Shown here piece after piece: positions 9,014 through 20,350 of a stretch of DNA of 57,500 bases; positions within the stretch are counted from its first letter, which is position 1, and each line of letters opens with the position of its first letter. The notes beneath the pieces were generated by a model. It did no database searches. It was not told the DNA's origin and was given only the letters and a program-made list of their open reading frames with translations. The position numbers and the translations under genes were made by a program. The stretch covers positions 250,943 to 308,442 of the forward strand of contig KV908347.1 of assembly GCA_002005505.1 (NCBI GenBank). Direction: 5' to 3'. This DNA comes from Botryococcus braunii. Taxonomy: Eukaryota; Chlorophyta; Trebouxiophyceae.

Positions 9014-12000
9014 TTGGAGGCGTGCGCAAACACCAAGGGGGTCAGAGCGGCTTTGGAGAGGCCAATGCCAGGGTCGGTGGAGAACTCAGCCATCAAGCAG
9101 TGGCTGATCCAGTCAGTTCCAGTCATCTGGCATTCTCAGATCTCATGCCACAAAGCAGCGTTCGACTTCATCGCGTGGGTGAAGAACAGTCACACTGGAG
9201 GGAGCAACCAAGACATCAACCTTGAGTGGTACAAGGAAATGGAGCAGGGCATCAAGACAGGGGAGACACTCAAGGTCTACCTCTACAGAATGATGGATCT
9301 GGCTACAAGTCTCAGAAACAACGCGTTCATCCTCTTGGACCACAATGTTGGGGAGCTGATGGTGAAGGGCCTCCCTCCTGTGCTGAGGCTCGAGTCCCTG
9401 GAGGTTATGGCAACCGACAAGCCGCCATTGGAGCTGATTCAAAGAATCCTGCGCGCCGCAGCCAGCCGTGGGTACAAGGACCCACCTGCAGAGGGAACAC
9501 CTCAGGCCATGGCAGCTGCAGCAGTGGCTGGTCCCTCTGGGGGGGTAGCTGGAGCGTCATCAAGCGCTGGAGCTGCACCAGGAGTGGGAGCAGTACCGGG
9601 AGTTGGAGCAGCACTACCAGCAAACGAACAGCCTCCCGCTGGCCCCTCTGCAACTACTTTTGGTGGCAGGGGGCGTGGACCTGGCAGGGCAAGAAGGCCC
9701 AGAGAGGAGCTTACATGCCACTTCTGCAAGGCAAAGGGCCACTTCATGACTGACTGCGGACCGCTCAGGCAGCTGCAGGCTCTGCATCAAAACATGCAAG
9801 CGGCAAGCGTTGGGCCTGCAGCTTACTGGGGCCAGGGAGGCCCACAGTCGTCTCCTCAAGCCTGGTGGGACCATGGATCTGGCCGGGGTGGCCCGCCTTC
9901 ATCCGCTTCCAGCCCTGGACCTCCTTCAGCATATAACTATCCAACAAGTCAACACACGTTTCCGGGGTGGCATTTACCACCTCCACCCCCTCCTTCTGGT
10001 GAGGCGATGTTTATCTCTCTCAATGTGCTTGCCCCAACTTCGCATGGAGCTAGCAGCACATCTTGGTTAATAGATAGTGGTGCCTCTGTGCATATAGTCA
10101 ATGATCTCTCATTGCTCCATAATCCAGTTATGCATAGACAGCCTCTTCCTCTGCACTTGGCAACCTCAGACGCCAAGGGAGGAATCATTGCATCTGGGTC
10201 TGTATGCCTTGTGAATGCAAGGCACGAAGTATTCTGGCTGCACAATGTGCAGTGTGTTCCTTCTGCGCATACCAACCTCATTTCAGTCACTGGTGCAATT
10301 CAGGATGGAGCATCTTTCCTGACTGACACTGCAGGTGGTTACACAGCCATGAAGGGACCTGAAGGGTGGTGTGGAGATATCACCCGCGCACGAGGTCTGT
10401 TTTTTTTGGAGTTTGTTAGTCCTGTCAGAGGGCAGCAAGTTGGCTGCAGACATATTGATCACATGGCTGAGGCGTCTCATCTTAGGAAAGGACACGTGTG
10501 TAGCGAGAGATCTCTGTGGCATGCTAGGTTAGGTCATCCTGGTGCCAGCAGCATGCAGAGGTTCTCCAAGGAAGATCTGGTTACAGGAATCAATATCTCC
10601 CTTGCTCCCTGCTCTGAGTGCCCCAAGCACTGTGAATCGTGTATACAAGGGAAACACTCCAGACCTCCTTTCCCTGTATCTTCCAGGCCTGCACATCACC
10701 CACTCGATAGAGTCCATGTGGATACTGTGGGTCCCATATCACCTCCTGCCATCACAGGTGAACGATATTGGGTCACTGTAGTGGATGAAAGTTCACACCA
10801 AGTTGCCTCCCTGCCTGTGAAGTCAAAGGATTGCATCCCAAAGGCTGTGATAGACCTGCTCCGTTTTTGGCAGACCCAACGAGGCACGGTTGTGAAGTGT
10901 GTGAGGACTGACAGGGGTTCAGAGTTCCTGAACCAGCAATTCAAAGAGTTTTGTGCTCAGCAGGGCACTAAGATGGAGTCCTCAGCGCCCTACACGCCTC
11001 AGCAGAATGGGGTGGCGGAGAGGATGAATAGGACCCTGAAGGAGCGAACAAGGACTCTGTTGGTCCATGCTGCAGCAGACCCCTCCCTTTGGAAGGAGGC
11101 GCTTGAGACAGCTACCCTCCTCTACAATGTGGGTCCTACTTCAGGCAGGTCCCTGACCCCCATGGAATTATTCTTTGGTGTCAAACCTGATGTGTCTGTG
11201 CTGCGCACGTTTGGCTGTGTAGCCCATGTGCACATTCCCAGTGGCCAAAGGTCTGTTTTTGGGCCCAAGACCATCCCTGGGATGTTTACTGGTTATTGTC
11301 CCCAGTCTAAAGCGTATCGTGTGTACGTGGGGAATGGAGTGTGGAAGGAGAGTAGGGACGTCAGCTTTATCGAGCACTTGAGGGGGGCTGAGAGAGTGGG
11401 TCTATCAAAGGTCCAGCCTGGGTCTGTCTATGATTCTAGGATATCACCCCCCCTTGGCAGTGAGAATCTGGCAACGCCTCAAGCAATTCCCTCTGCTGCT
11501 CCACCCACGTTCTGGGATGAGGAGGATGACCATGGAGTGGAGACGCTTTCCACTGGGGCTCCTGGGACCTCTGGACTTTGTGCTGGGGATCAGTCTGGAG
11601 ACGGGACCACAGCAGCACATGACCAAGGAAACCCCACCAGCCTGGATTCTACTGTTGGGACCCCAGAACCATCTCAGCACTCGTGGTCGGTGCTTGAGCA
11701 TATGCAGAATCTGGCCAGGGGGGGTGTAGAAACTCAATCCCAGGTAGAAAAAATGCAGAAGGTACAAGAGGGGTTGCGAATGCAGGGGAAGTCACAAATT
11801 CCCCTTCCTCCAGGGACCACCCTTACAAGGGAGCAGCGTTATGTACAGCGCGTGGCTAGGAGAGAGCATTCTGACATCCCATTGCATGCCCCTGACCCAG
11901 GTCAGGCAATTGTGAGTGAGCCAAACATGGTTGGTCTCCCTGATATGCAGGGGCAGGTTGAGACAGTCGAGGCTATGTTCGGTGCAGATGTAAGAGATGA

Positions 12001-13999
12001 GAGCAGTGGGTTAGACATGCCAGCAGTAGGGGAAGCTGGTGCCCAATCCCAGTCACTGGCTAGTCATGCTTATGGTGTGCAGGCTGACATTGTAGGCGCA
12101 GCTCAGGCAAGTCTGGGTAGTGTGCCCAAGTGTGAGTCCAGGAGAGAGAGAGAGCTGCTGCTCCCCTCTGCATTGCGGAAGGTGCGAGAATGTAAGGGTG
12201 CTGCACATGAGTCCAGTAGTCAAGGAGAGAGAGAGAGACTTGAGAAGGAATCAGATAATCCCGGCAGTACTGCCCAGTCCCAGCATAAGGTACATAATGT
12301 ACCTTATTCTGGCAACCAGGGAGAGAGAGAGAGAGAAGGGAACAGCATCAGTAAGGCTGACAGCCCTGCTGCACCACAGCATAAGGTACAGAGTGTACCT
12401 TCTGTCACGTTGGGAAAAGTTCACGTGCCCTCAAACTTGAGGGAAGCCCAGCGCTCACCTCAGTGGGAGTTTTGGCAGCAGGCAATGCAAGAGGAGATGG
12501 AGTCTTTAGACACCCATGAGGTTATGCAGTATGTGGAAAGACCCCATGGGCAGAAAGTTATCCCTGTTCATTGGATTTTTTCTACAAAAAACGATGCACA
12601 TGGGAATGTCACTCGGTTTAAAGCAAGATTGGTTGCCCAGGGTTGCAGACAGATTCCTGGTATAGATGTTGGTGAGGTTTTTGCACCTACCAGCAGCTAT
12701 GGTGCTAGGAGAGCTGTGCTGGCAGTGGCTGCCACACAAAATCTTGAGATCCACCAAGTGGATATCAAGACAGCTTTTCTCAATGGGGAGTTGGAGGAAG
12801 AGGTCTATGTGACCCAACCACCAGGATTTGAGAATGGCAACACGAGAGTTGTGTGCAAGCTCAGGAAGGCACTCTACGGTCTTAAGCAAGCCCCACGGGC
12901 TTGGCACAAGACCTTGAGCGACAAGTTGAGCGTGATGGGGTATAGTGTGTGCAAGAGCGACGCTGGGGTATACATCAGGAGGGCCCCTGATGGTAATCTG
13001 TCGTTTATTCTTGTTTATGTCGATGATCTTCTCATAGTTGCCAGAGTGGTTGCAGAGATTGAGTGGGGGAAAGAGTTATTGAAGAAGGACTTCACCATCC
13101 ATGATTTGGGAGAGGTGAATGATTTCCTGGGGTGTCAGGTCCTACGCAATAGAGTTCAGGGCACTATTTCCATGAGTTGCACTCCCAAGATTGATGCTCT
13201 TGTGGAGAAGTTTGGCGTTGCTGATGATGGACGTGGGGTTGATACCCCCATGTCCAAGGACTTCGTGGCTAGCAGCAGACCCGAGTCCTCAGATGGTATG
13301 TCACATGGGGCTGGTACCCCTCTGCCACCTGGTCATCGATACTGCGAGTTAATTGGATCGTTACTGTACATAGCCAATACGACCCGGCCTGACATTTCTC
13401 AGGCTGTTGGAGTGTTGTCAAGGTATAGAATGACACCCACTACCTCACACTGGAATGAGGCCATTCGAGTGCTGAAGTACTTGAGAGATACCAGAGAGTT
13501 AGCTCTTACTCTGGGTGGAAAGGGCCCTGAGCTAGAAGGCTATGTTGATGCCGACTATGCTGGGGACCTGGACCACAGGTATTCCACCACTGGCTATGTT
13601 CTATCAGTCTATGGTAGTGCCGTGGTTTGGGGAAGCAAGAAGCAGAGCTCAGTTGCTACCTCAACTGTGCAAGCTGAGTTTATGGCAGCTGGCCATATTG
13701 TGAAGGAAGCCAACTGGCTAAGGGGCTTCTTGGAAGAGATAGGGGCTGCACCTTGGAGGGTCAAAATTTTCTGTGACAACCAAGGATGCATTTCTAATTT
13801 ACGGAACCCCCTGTATTCCAAATTCACAAAGCACGTTGCAGTAAGCTTCCACTACGCTAGGGAAGCTATGGCACTTGGGCAGGTAGATATCCTCTATGTG
13901 GAATCTGCACGCAATGTGGCTGACATTATGACCAAGCCACTTGCCAAGCCCGTGTTTGTTGGTCATCGTGATTCACTAGGTTTGAGAAGATACACTTAA
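9014..13999 (+). pseudogene. Copia gag-pol of copy 2, 5'-damaged
   Basis: The frame is open for 1661 codons from within gag to the normal stop, with the same domain order as copies 1 and 3: zinc knuckle, protease DSGAS, integrase, RT YVDDLLIV and RNase H. The native start is lost upstream and this frame has no ATG at its 5' edge, so I call it a 5' pseudogene. It shares DCIPKAV, KEALETA and SLDTHEV with copy 3 and not with copy 1. Copies 2 and 3 are therefore the closest pair although they lie in opposite orientation. Confidence 0.93.
12285..12401 (+). repeat. Paired palindromes in the copia integrase-RT linker
   Basis: At 12,285-12,307 the half-site ATAAGGTACAT is followed by one base and its exact reverse complement. 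At 12,383-12,401 AAGGTACA and TGTACCTT flank GAG. The core CATAAGGTAC also occurs twice in each LTR. Equivalent copies lie near 4187-4209 in copy 1 and 16,439-16,461 in copy 3. Confidence 0.85.
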
Positions 14000-14007
14000 A
14001 GCATGCA

Positions 14008-14019
14008 GGCAAGGGGAAG
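14008..14019 (+). promoter_or_regulatory. Copia polypurine tract
   Basis: GGCAAGGGGAAG sits directly against the 3' LTR start TGTTGAG. This is the usual place for the plus-strand primer. Confidence 0.85.
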
Positions 14020-14715
14020 TGTTGAGTTCTGAACATTATTATTGAATGCCTTGTGCTTTAAGTGATCTTCATGTGTGCACTATTAGGATATGGGTCCATT
14101 GAGAACATAAGGTACCTTGAGACACGGCAGATTCTGGACGTTTTCGAACATAAGGTACAATCCTATCTAGATCACACGTTTGTCGGATGAACTCTTAAGG
14201 CTGCCCCACCGGAGTGAATACCAACTGGTTGTGAAAGATGCTGGGCATCACCAGATGCTAGTCTTGTCCGACAGTTGTGTGTGGCACTCAGCAGACAGTC
14301 GTACGGACTGTAGCTGGAGTAACTTCGTCTATTGACGACCTGTCTGCTTTGTACAGGTACGGTGCGGCAGTGTGTGTTGTATCATTGTTGCTATTGTGAG
14401 AGTGAACAAGCTTAGTGTACCCTGTAGTCACTCAAACAGATAAGGGACAGTGACTTCAGGGAGTATAGGCATGTACTTGAACGTAGCCGTCTAGAGCCTT
14501 ATCTAGTGATTGCTTGATCGGTGCTTGTGTACAAGATAATGATGTAACGTAACTGGTTGTGAAAGATGCTGGGCATCACCAGATGCTAGTCTTGTCCGAC
14601 AGTTGTGTGTGGCACTCAGCAGACAGTCGTACGGACTGTAGCTGGAGTAACTTCGTCTATTGACGACCTGTCTGCTTTGTACAGGGAAAGCCGATTGCCC
14701 ATAAACACTTTCACA
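14020..14715 (+). repeat. Copia 3' LTR of copy 2, shared centre of the inverted pair
   Basis: This 696-bp LTR carries the same TAACGTAACTGG variant as the LTR at 803. Its end is altered to CCCATAAACACTTTCACA, against CCCATAACCTTTCACA elsewhere. It abuts only 11 bp of the copy 3 LTR, in opposite orientation. Confidence 0.92.
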
Positions 14716-14746
14716 AGAACTCAACACTTCCCCTTGCCTGCATGCT

Positions 14747-17700
14747 TTAAGTGTATCTTCTCAAACCTAGTGAATCACGATGACCAACAAACACGGGCTT
14801 GGCAAGTGGCTTGGTCATAATGTCAGCCACATTGCGTGCAGATTCCACATAGAGGATATCTACCTGCCCAAGTGCCATAGCTTCCCTAGCGTAGTGGAAG
14901 CTTACTGCAACGTGCTTTGTGAATTTGGAATACAGGGGGTTCCGTAAATTAGAAATGCATCCTTGGTTGTCACAGAAAATTTTGACCCTCCAAGGTGCAG
15001 CCCCTATCTCTTCCAAGAAGCCCCTTAGCCAGTTGGCTTCCTTCACAATATGGCCAGCTGCCATAAACTCAGCTTGCACAGTTGAGGTAGCAACTGAGCT
15101 CTGCTTCTTGCTTCCCCAAACCACGGCACTACCATAGACTGATAGAACATAGCCAGTGGTGGAATACCTGTGGTCCAGGTCCCCAGCATAGTCGGCATCA
15201 ACATAGCCTTCTAGCTCAGGGCCCTTTCCACCCAGAGTAAGAGCTAACTCTCTGGTATCTCTCAAGTACTTCAGCACTCGAATGGCCTCATTCCAGTGTG
15301 AGGTAGTGGGTGTCATTCTATACCTTGACAACACTCCAACAGCCTGAGAAATGTCAGGCCGGGTCGTATTGGCTATGTACAGTAACGATCCAATTAACTC
15401 GCAGTATCGATGACCAGGTGGCAGAGGGGTACCAGCCCCATGTGACATACCATCTGAGGACTCGGGTCTGCTGCTAGCCACGAAGTCCTTGGACATGGGG
15501 GTATCAACCCCACGTCCATCATCAGCAACGCCAAACTTCTCCACAAGAGCATCAATCTTGGGAGTGCAACTCATGGAAATAGTGCCCTGAACTCTATTGC
15601 GTAGGACCTGACACCCCAGGAAATCATTCACCTCTCCCAAATCATGGATGGTGAAGTCCTTCTTCAATAACTCTTTCCCCCACTCAATCTCTGCAACCAC
15701 TCTGGCAACTATGAGAAGATCATCGACATAAACAAGAATAAACGACAGATTACCATCAGGGGCCCTCCTGATGTATACCCCAGCGTCGCTCTTGCACACA
15801 CTATACCCCATCACGCTCAACTTGTCGCTCAAGGTCTTGTGCCAAGCCCGTGGGGCTTGCTTAAGACCGTAGAGTGCCTTCCTGAGCTTGCACACAACTC
15901 TCGTGTTGCCATTCTCAAATCCTGGTGGTTGGGTCACATAGACCTCTTCCTCCAACTCCCCATTGAGAAAAGCTGTCTTGATATCCACTTGGTGGATCTC
16001 AAGATTTTGTGTGGCAGCCACTGCCAGCACAGCTCTCCTAGCACCATAGCTGCTGGTAGGTGCAAAAACCTCACCAACATCTATACCAGGAATCTGTCTG
16101 CAACCCTGGGCAACCAATCTTGCTTTAAACCGAGTGACATTCCCATGTGCATCGTTTTTTGTAGAAAAAATCCAATGAACAGGGATAACTTTCTGCCCAT
16201 GGGGTCTTTCCACATACTGCATAACCTCATGGGTGTCTAAAGACTCCATCTCCTCTTGCATTGCCTGCTGCCAAAACTCCCACTGAGGTGAGCGCTGGGC
16301 TTCCCTCAAGTTTGAGGGCACGTGAACTTTTCCCAACGTGACAGAAGGTACACTCTGTACCTTATGCTGTGGTGCAGCAGGGCTGTCAGCCTTACTGATG
16401 CTGTTCCCTTCTCTCTCTCTCTCTCCCTGGTTGCCAGAATAAGGTACATTATGTACCTTATGCTGGGACTGGGCAGTACTGCCGGGATTATCTGATTCCT
16501 TCTCAAGTCTCTCTCTCTCTCCTTGACTACTGGACTCATGTGCAGCACCCTTACATTCTCGCACCTTCCGCAATGCAGAGGGGAGCAGCAGCTCTCTCTC
16601 TCTCCTGGACTCACACTTGGGCACACTACCCAGACTTGCCTGAGCTGCGCCTACAATGTCAGCCTGCACACCATAAGCATGACTAGCCAGTGACTGGGAT
16701 TGGGCACCAGCTTCCCCTACTGCTGGCATGTCTAACCCACTGCTCTCATCTCTTACATCTGCACCGAACATAGCCTCGACTGTCTCAACCTGCCCCTGCA
16801 TATCAGGGAGACCAACCATGTTTGGCTCACTCACAATTGCCTGACCTGGGTCAGGGGCATGCAATGGGATGTCAGAATGCTCTCTCCTAGCCACGCGCTG
16901 TACATAACGCTGCTCCCTTGTAAGGGTGGTCCCTGGAGGAAGGGGAATTTGTGACTTCCCCTGCATTCGCAACCCCTCTTGTACCTTCTGCATTTTTTCT
17001 ACCTGGGATTGAGTTTCTACACCCCCCCTGGCCAGATTCTGCATATGCTCAAGCACCGACCACGAGTGCTGAGATGGTTCTGGGGTCCCAACAGTAGAAT
17101 CCAGGCTGGTGGGGTTTCCTTGGTCATGTGCTGCTGTGGTCCCGTCTCCAGACTGATCCCCAGCACAAAGTCCAGAGGTCCCAGGAGCCCCAGTGGAAAG
17201 CGTCTCCACTCCATGGTCATCCTCCTCATCCCAGAACGTGGGTGGAGCAGCAGAGGGAATTGCTTGAGGCGTTGCCAGATTCTCACTGCCAAGGGGGGGT
17301 GATATCCTAGAATCATAGACAGACCCAGGCTGGACCTTTGATAGACCCACTCTCTCAGCCCCCCTCAAGTGCTCGATAAAGCTGACGTCCCTACTCTCCT
17401 TCCACACTCCATTCCCCACGTACACACGATACGCTTTAGACTGGGGACAATAACCAGTAAACATCCCAGGGATGGTCTTGGGCCCAAAAACAGACCTTTG
17501 GCCACTGGGAATGTGCACATGGGCTACACAGCCAAACGTGCGCAGCACAGACACATCAGGTTTGACACCAAAGAATAATTCCATGGGGGTCAGGGACCTG
17601 CCTGAAGTAGGACCCACATTGTAGAGGAGGGTAGCTGTCTCAAGCGCCTCCTTCCAAAGGGAGGGGTCTGCTGCAGCATGGACCAACAGAGTCCTTGTTC

Positions 17701-19960
17701 GCTCCTTCAGGGTCCTATTCATCCTCTCCGCCACCCCATTCTGCTGAGGCGTGTAGGGCGCTGAGGACTCCATCTTAGTGCCCTGCTGAGCACAAAACTC
17801 TTTGAATTGCTGGTTCAGGAACTCTGAACCCCTGTCAGTCCTCACACACTTCACAACCGTGCCTCGTTGGGTCTGCCAAAAACGGAGCAGGTCTATCACA
17901 GCCTTTGGGATGCAATCCTTTGACTTCACAGGCAGGGAGGCAACTTGGTGTGAACTTTCATCCACTACAGTGACCCAATATCGTTCACCTGTGATGGCAG
18001 GAGGTGATATGGGACCCACAGTATCCACATGGACTCTATCGAGTGGGTGATGTGCAGGCCTGGAAGATACAGGGAAAGGAGGTCTGGAGTGTTTCCCTTG
18101 TATACACGATTCACAGTGCTTGGGGCACTCAGAGCAGGGAGCAAGGGAGATATTGATTCCTGTAACCAGATCTTCCTTGGAGAACCTCTGCATGCTGCTG
18201 GCACCAGGATGACCTAACCTAGCATGCCACAGAGATCTCTCGCTACACACGTGTCCTTTCCTAAGATGAGACGCCTCAGCCATGTGATCAATATGTCTGC
18301 AGCCAACTTGCTGCCCTCTGACAGGACTAACAAACTCCAAAAAAAACAGACCTCGTGCGCGGGTGATATCTCCACACCACCCTTCAGGTCCCTTCATGGC
18401 TGTGTAACCACCTGCAGTGTCAGTCAGGAAAGATGCTCCATCCTGAATTGCACCAGTGACTGAAATGAGGTTGGTATGCGCAGAAGGAACACACTGCACA
18501 TTGTGCAGCCAGAATACTTCGTGCCTTGCATTCACAAGGCATACAGACCCAGATGCAATGATTCCTCCCTTGGCGTCTGAGGTTGCCAAGTGCAGAGGAA
18601 GAGGCTGTCTATGCATAACTGGATTATGGAGCAATGAGAGATCATTGACTATATGCACAGAGGCACCACTATCTATTAACCAAGATGTGCTGCTAGCTCC
18701 ATGCGAAGTTGGGGCAAGCACATTGAGAGAGATAAACATCGCCTCACCAGAAGGAGGGGGTGGAGGTGGTAAATGCCACCCCGGAAACGTGTGTTGACTT
18801 GTTGGATAGTTATATGCTGAAGGAGGTCCAGGGCTGGAAGCGGATGAAGGCGGGCCACCCCGGCCAGATCCATGGTCCCACCAGGCTTGAGGAGACGACT
18901 GTGGGCCTCCCTGGCCCCAGTAAGCTGCAGGCCCAACGCTTGCCGCTTGCATGTTTTGATGCAGAGCCTGCAGCTGCCTGAGCGGTCCGCAGTCAGTCAT
19001 GAAGTGGCCCTTTGCCTTGCAGAAGTGGCATGTAAGCTCCTCTCTGGGCCTTCTTGCCCTGCCAGGTCCACGCCCCCTGCCACCAAAAGTAGTTGCAGAG
19101 GGGCCAGCGGGAGGCTGTTCGTTTGCTGGTAGTGCTGCTCCAACTCCCGGTACTGCTCCCACTCCTGGTGCAGCTCCAGCGCTTGATGACGCTCCAGCTA
19201 CCCCCCCAGAGGGACCAGCCACTGCTGCAGCTGCCATGGCCTGAGGTGTTCCCTCTGCAGGTGGGTCCTTGTACCCACGGCTGGCTGCGGCGCGCAGGAT
19301 TCTTTGAATCAGCTCCAATGGCGGCTTGTCGGTTGCCATAACCTCCAGGGACTCGAGCCTCAGCACAGGAGGGAGGCCCTTCACCATCAGCTCCCCAACA
19401 TTGTGGTCCAAGAGGATGAACGCGTTGTTTCTGAGACTTGTAGCCAGATCCATCATTCTGTAGAGGTAGACCTTGAGTGTCTCCCCTGTCTTGATGCCCT
19501 GCTCCATTTCCTTGTACCACTCAAGGTTGATGTCTTGGTTGCTCCCTCCAGTGTGACTGTTCTTCACCCACGCGATGAAGTCGAACGCTGCTTTGTGGCA
19601 TGAGATCTGAGAATGCCAGATGACTGGAACTGACTGGATCAGCCACTGCTTGATGGCTGAGTTCTCCACCGACCCTGGCATTGGCCTCTCCAAAGCCGCT
19701 CTGACCCCCTTGGTGTTTGCGCACGCCTCCAAATTTTCATACCAAAATTCAAAATTGCGCCCTCCATCATCAAGCATGACAGTCATCTTTGGATTAGAGG
19801 TATTGGGGATGTAGGCTGCCTTGTCAATCTCCACCTTTGGTTCTGCAGTGGCTGATTGTGTCCCGGTCATAGACTGCCCTGGAGTGGCCCCACTGACTTC
19901 TCCAGGTTGAGACATTGCTGTTTCACTGCTACTTTCCTTTTCTTTGCCCCTTTTTGTCAT
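14747..19960 (-). CDS. Copia gag-pol polyprotein, intact, 1737 aa (copy 3)
   Basis: A single frame from ATG to stop with the complete copia domain set: CHFCKAKGHFMTDC knuckle, LIDSGAS protease, integrase with TDRGSEF, RT with YVDDLLIV, and RNase H. It matches copy 2 at the residues that separate copy 2 from copy 1. The coding capacity looks fully functional. Without a 3' LTR of its own the element would have to end transcription elsewhere, for instance in the shared central LTR, which it meets in antisense orientation. Confidence 0.96.
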   Translation of the reverse strand: MTKRGKEKESSSETAMSQPGEVSGATPGQSMTGTQSATAEPKVEIDKAAYIPNTSNPKMTVMLDDGGRNFEFWYENLEACANTKGVRAALERPMPGSVENSAIKQWLIQSVPVIWHSQISCHKAAFDFIAWVKNSHTGGSNQDINLEWYKEMEQGIKTGETLKVYLYRMMDLATSLRNNAFILLDHNVGELMVKGLPPVLRLESLEVMATDKPPLELIQRILRAAASRGYKDPPAEGTPQAMAAAAVAGPSGGVAGASSSAGAAPGVGAVPGVGAALPANEQPPAGPSATTFGGRGRGPGRARRPREELTCHFCKAKGHFMTDCGPLRQLQALHQNMQAASVGPAAYWGQGGPQSSPQAWWDHGSGRGGPPSSASSPGPPSAYNYPTSQHTFPGWHLPPPPPPSGEAMFISLNVLAPTSHGASSTSWLIDSGASVHIVNDLSLLHNPVMHRQPLPLHLATSDAKGGIIASGSVCLVNARHEVFWLHNVQCVPSAHTNLISVTGAIQDGASFLTDTAGGYTAMKGPEGWCGDITRARGLFFLEFVSPVRGQQVGCRHIDHMAEASHLRKGHVCSERSLWHARLGHPGASSMQRFSKEDLVTGINISLAPCSECPKHCESCIQGKHSRPPFPVSSRPAHHPLDRVHVDTVGPISPPAITGERYWVTVVDESSHQVASLPVKSKDCIPKAVIDLLRFWQTQRGTVVKCVRTDRGSEFLNQQFKEFCAQQGTKMESSAPYTPQQNGVAERMNRTLKERTRTLLVHAAADPSLWKEALETATLLYNVGPTSGRSLTPMELFFGVKPDVSVLRTFGCVAHVHIPSGQRSVFGPKTIPGMFTGYCPQSKAYRVYVGNGVWKESRDVSFIEHLRGAERVGLSKVQPGSVYDSRISPPLGSENLATPQAIPSAAPPTFWDEEDDHGVETLSTGAPGTSGLCAGDQSGDGTTAAHDQGNPTSLDSTVGTPEPSQHSWSVLEHMQNLARGGVETQSQVEKMQKVQEGLRMQGKSQIPLPPGTTLTREQRYVQRVARREHSDIPLHAPDPGQAIVSEPNMVGLPDMQGQVETVEAMFGADVRDESSGLDMPAVGEAGAQSQSLASHAYGVQADIVGAAQASLGSVPKCESRRERELLLPSALRKVRECKGAAHESSSQGERERLEKESDNPGSTAQSQHKVHNVPYSGNQGEREREGNSISKADSPAAPQHKVQSVPSVTLGKVHVPSNLREAQRSPQWEFWQQAMQEEMESLDTHEVMQYVERPHGQKVIPVHWIFSTKNDAHGNVTRFKARLVAQGCRQIPGIDVGEVFAPTSSYGARRAVLAVAATQNLEIHQVDIKTAFLNGELEEEVYVTQPPGFENGNTRVVCKLRKALYGLKQAPRAWHKTLSDKLSVMGYSVCKSDAGVYIRRAPDGNLSFILVYVDDLLIVARVVAEIEWGKELLKKDFTIHDLGEVNDFLGCQVLRNRVQGTISMSCTPKIDALVEKFGVADDGRGVDTPMSKDFVASSRPESSDGMSHGAGTPLPPGHRYCELIGSLLYIANTTRPDISQAVGVLSRYRMTPTTSHWNEAIRVLKYLRDTRELALTLGGKGPELEGYVDADYAGDLDHRYSTTGYVLSVYGSAVVWGSKKQSSVATSTVQAEFMAAGHIVKEANWLRGFLEEIGAAPWRVKIFCDNQGCISNLRNPLYSKFTKHVAVSFHYAREAMALGQVDILYVESARNVADIMTKPLAKPVFVGHRDSLGLRRYT

Positions 19961-20350
19961 ACTATTGTCACTTCACCAGCCAAACTTACTCATAAACTTC
20001 TGGAATGCAGCAATACCCTACAATTCCCTCCATGTCATGGAAATTTACCAGCCAGTCTTGCACAGTAGTAGCAGATATGTTCCCCTCAGAAGTTTGCGCC
20101 GGAGTCCGGCCCGACTCACTCAGTGCTTCTAGACAACGTCTATGAATGATAAAGCACAGCTAAAACTTCAATTATGAATTTCCCAGAAAGGTAAACTGTG
20201 AGTAAGATAATGGTCCTGGTACACTCGAGTTCCCTTGCGCCGCTGCGCCATGCTCGAGCTCCTTTGTTGACGCTTACGTCTGACCCATCCGTAGACGACC
20301 TTCACTCCTGCTTTTACTTGGCTCAGCTGGAAGGGCGTGGGCCCATAACC

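Larger units (their letters stand above)
803..14715 (+). mobile_element. Copia copy 2 (plus), split by copia copy 1
   Basis: This Ty1/copia element runs from its 5' LTR (803-1496) through the PBS and leader (1497-1780). It is then interrupted by copy 1 (1781-8791) and resumes at 8792, through gag-pol to the 3' LTR at 14,020-14,715. The outer LTRs belong together because both read TAACGTAACTGG where the other three LTRs read TAACGGAACTGG. The 5' part of its gag is damaged and chimeric (8792-9013). No 5-bp target duplication is visible: the left flank is CTTAG and the right side abuts copy 3. Confidence 0.85.
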
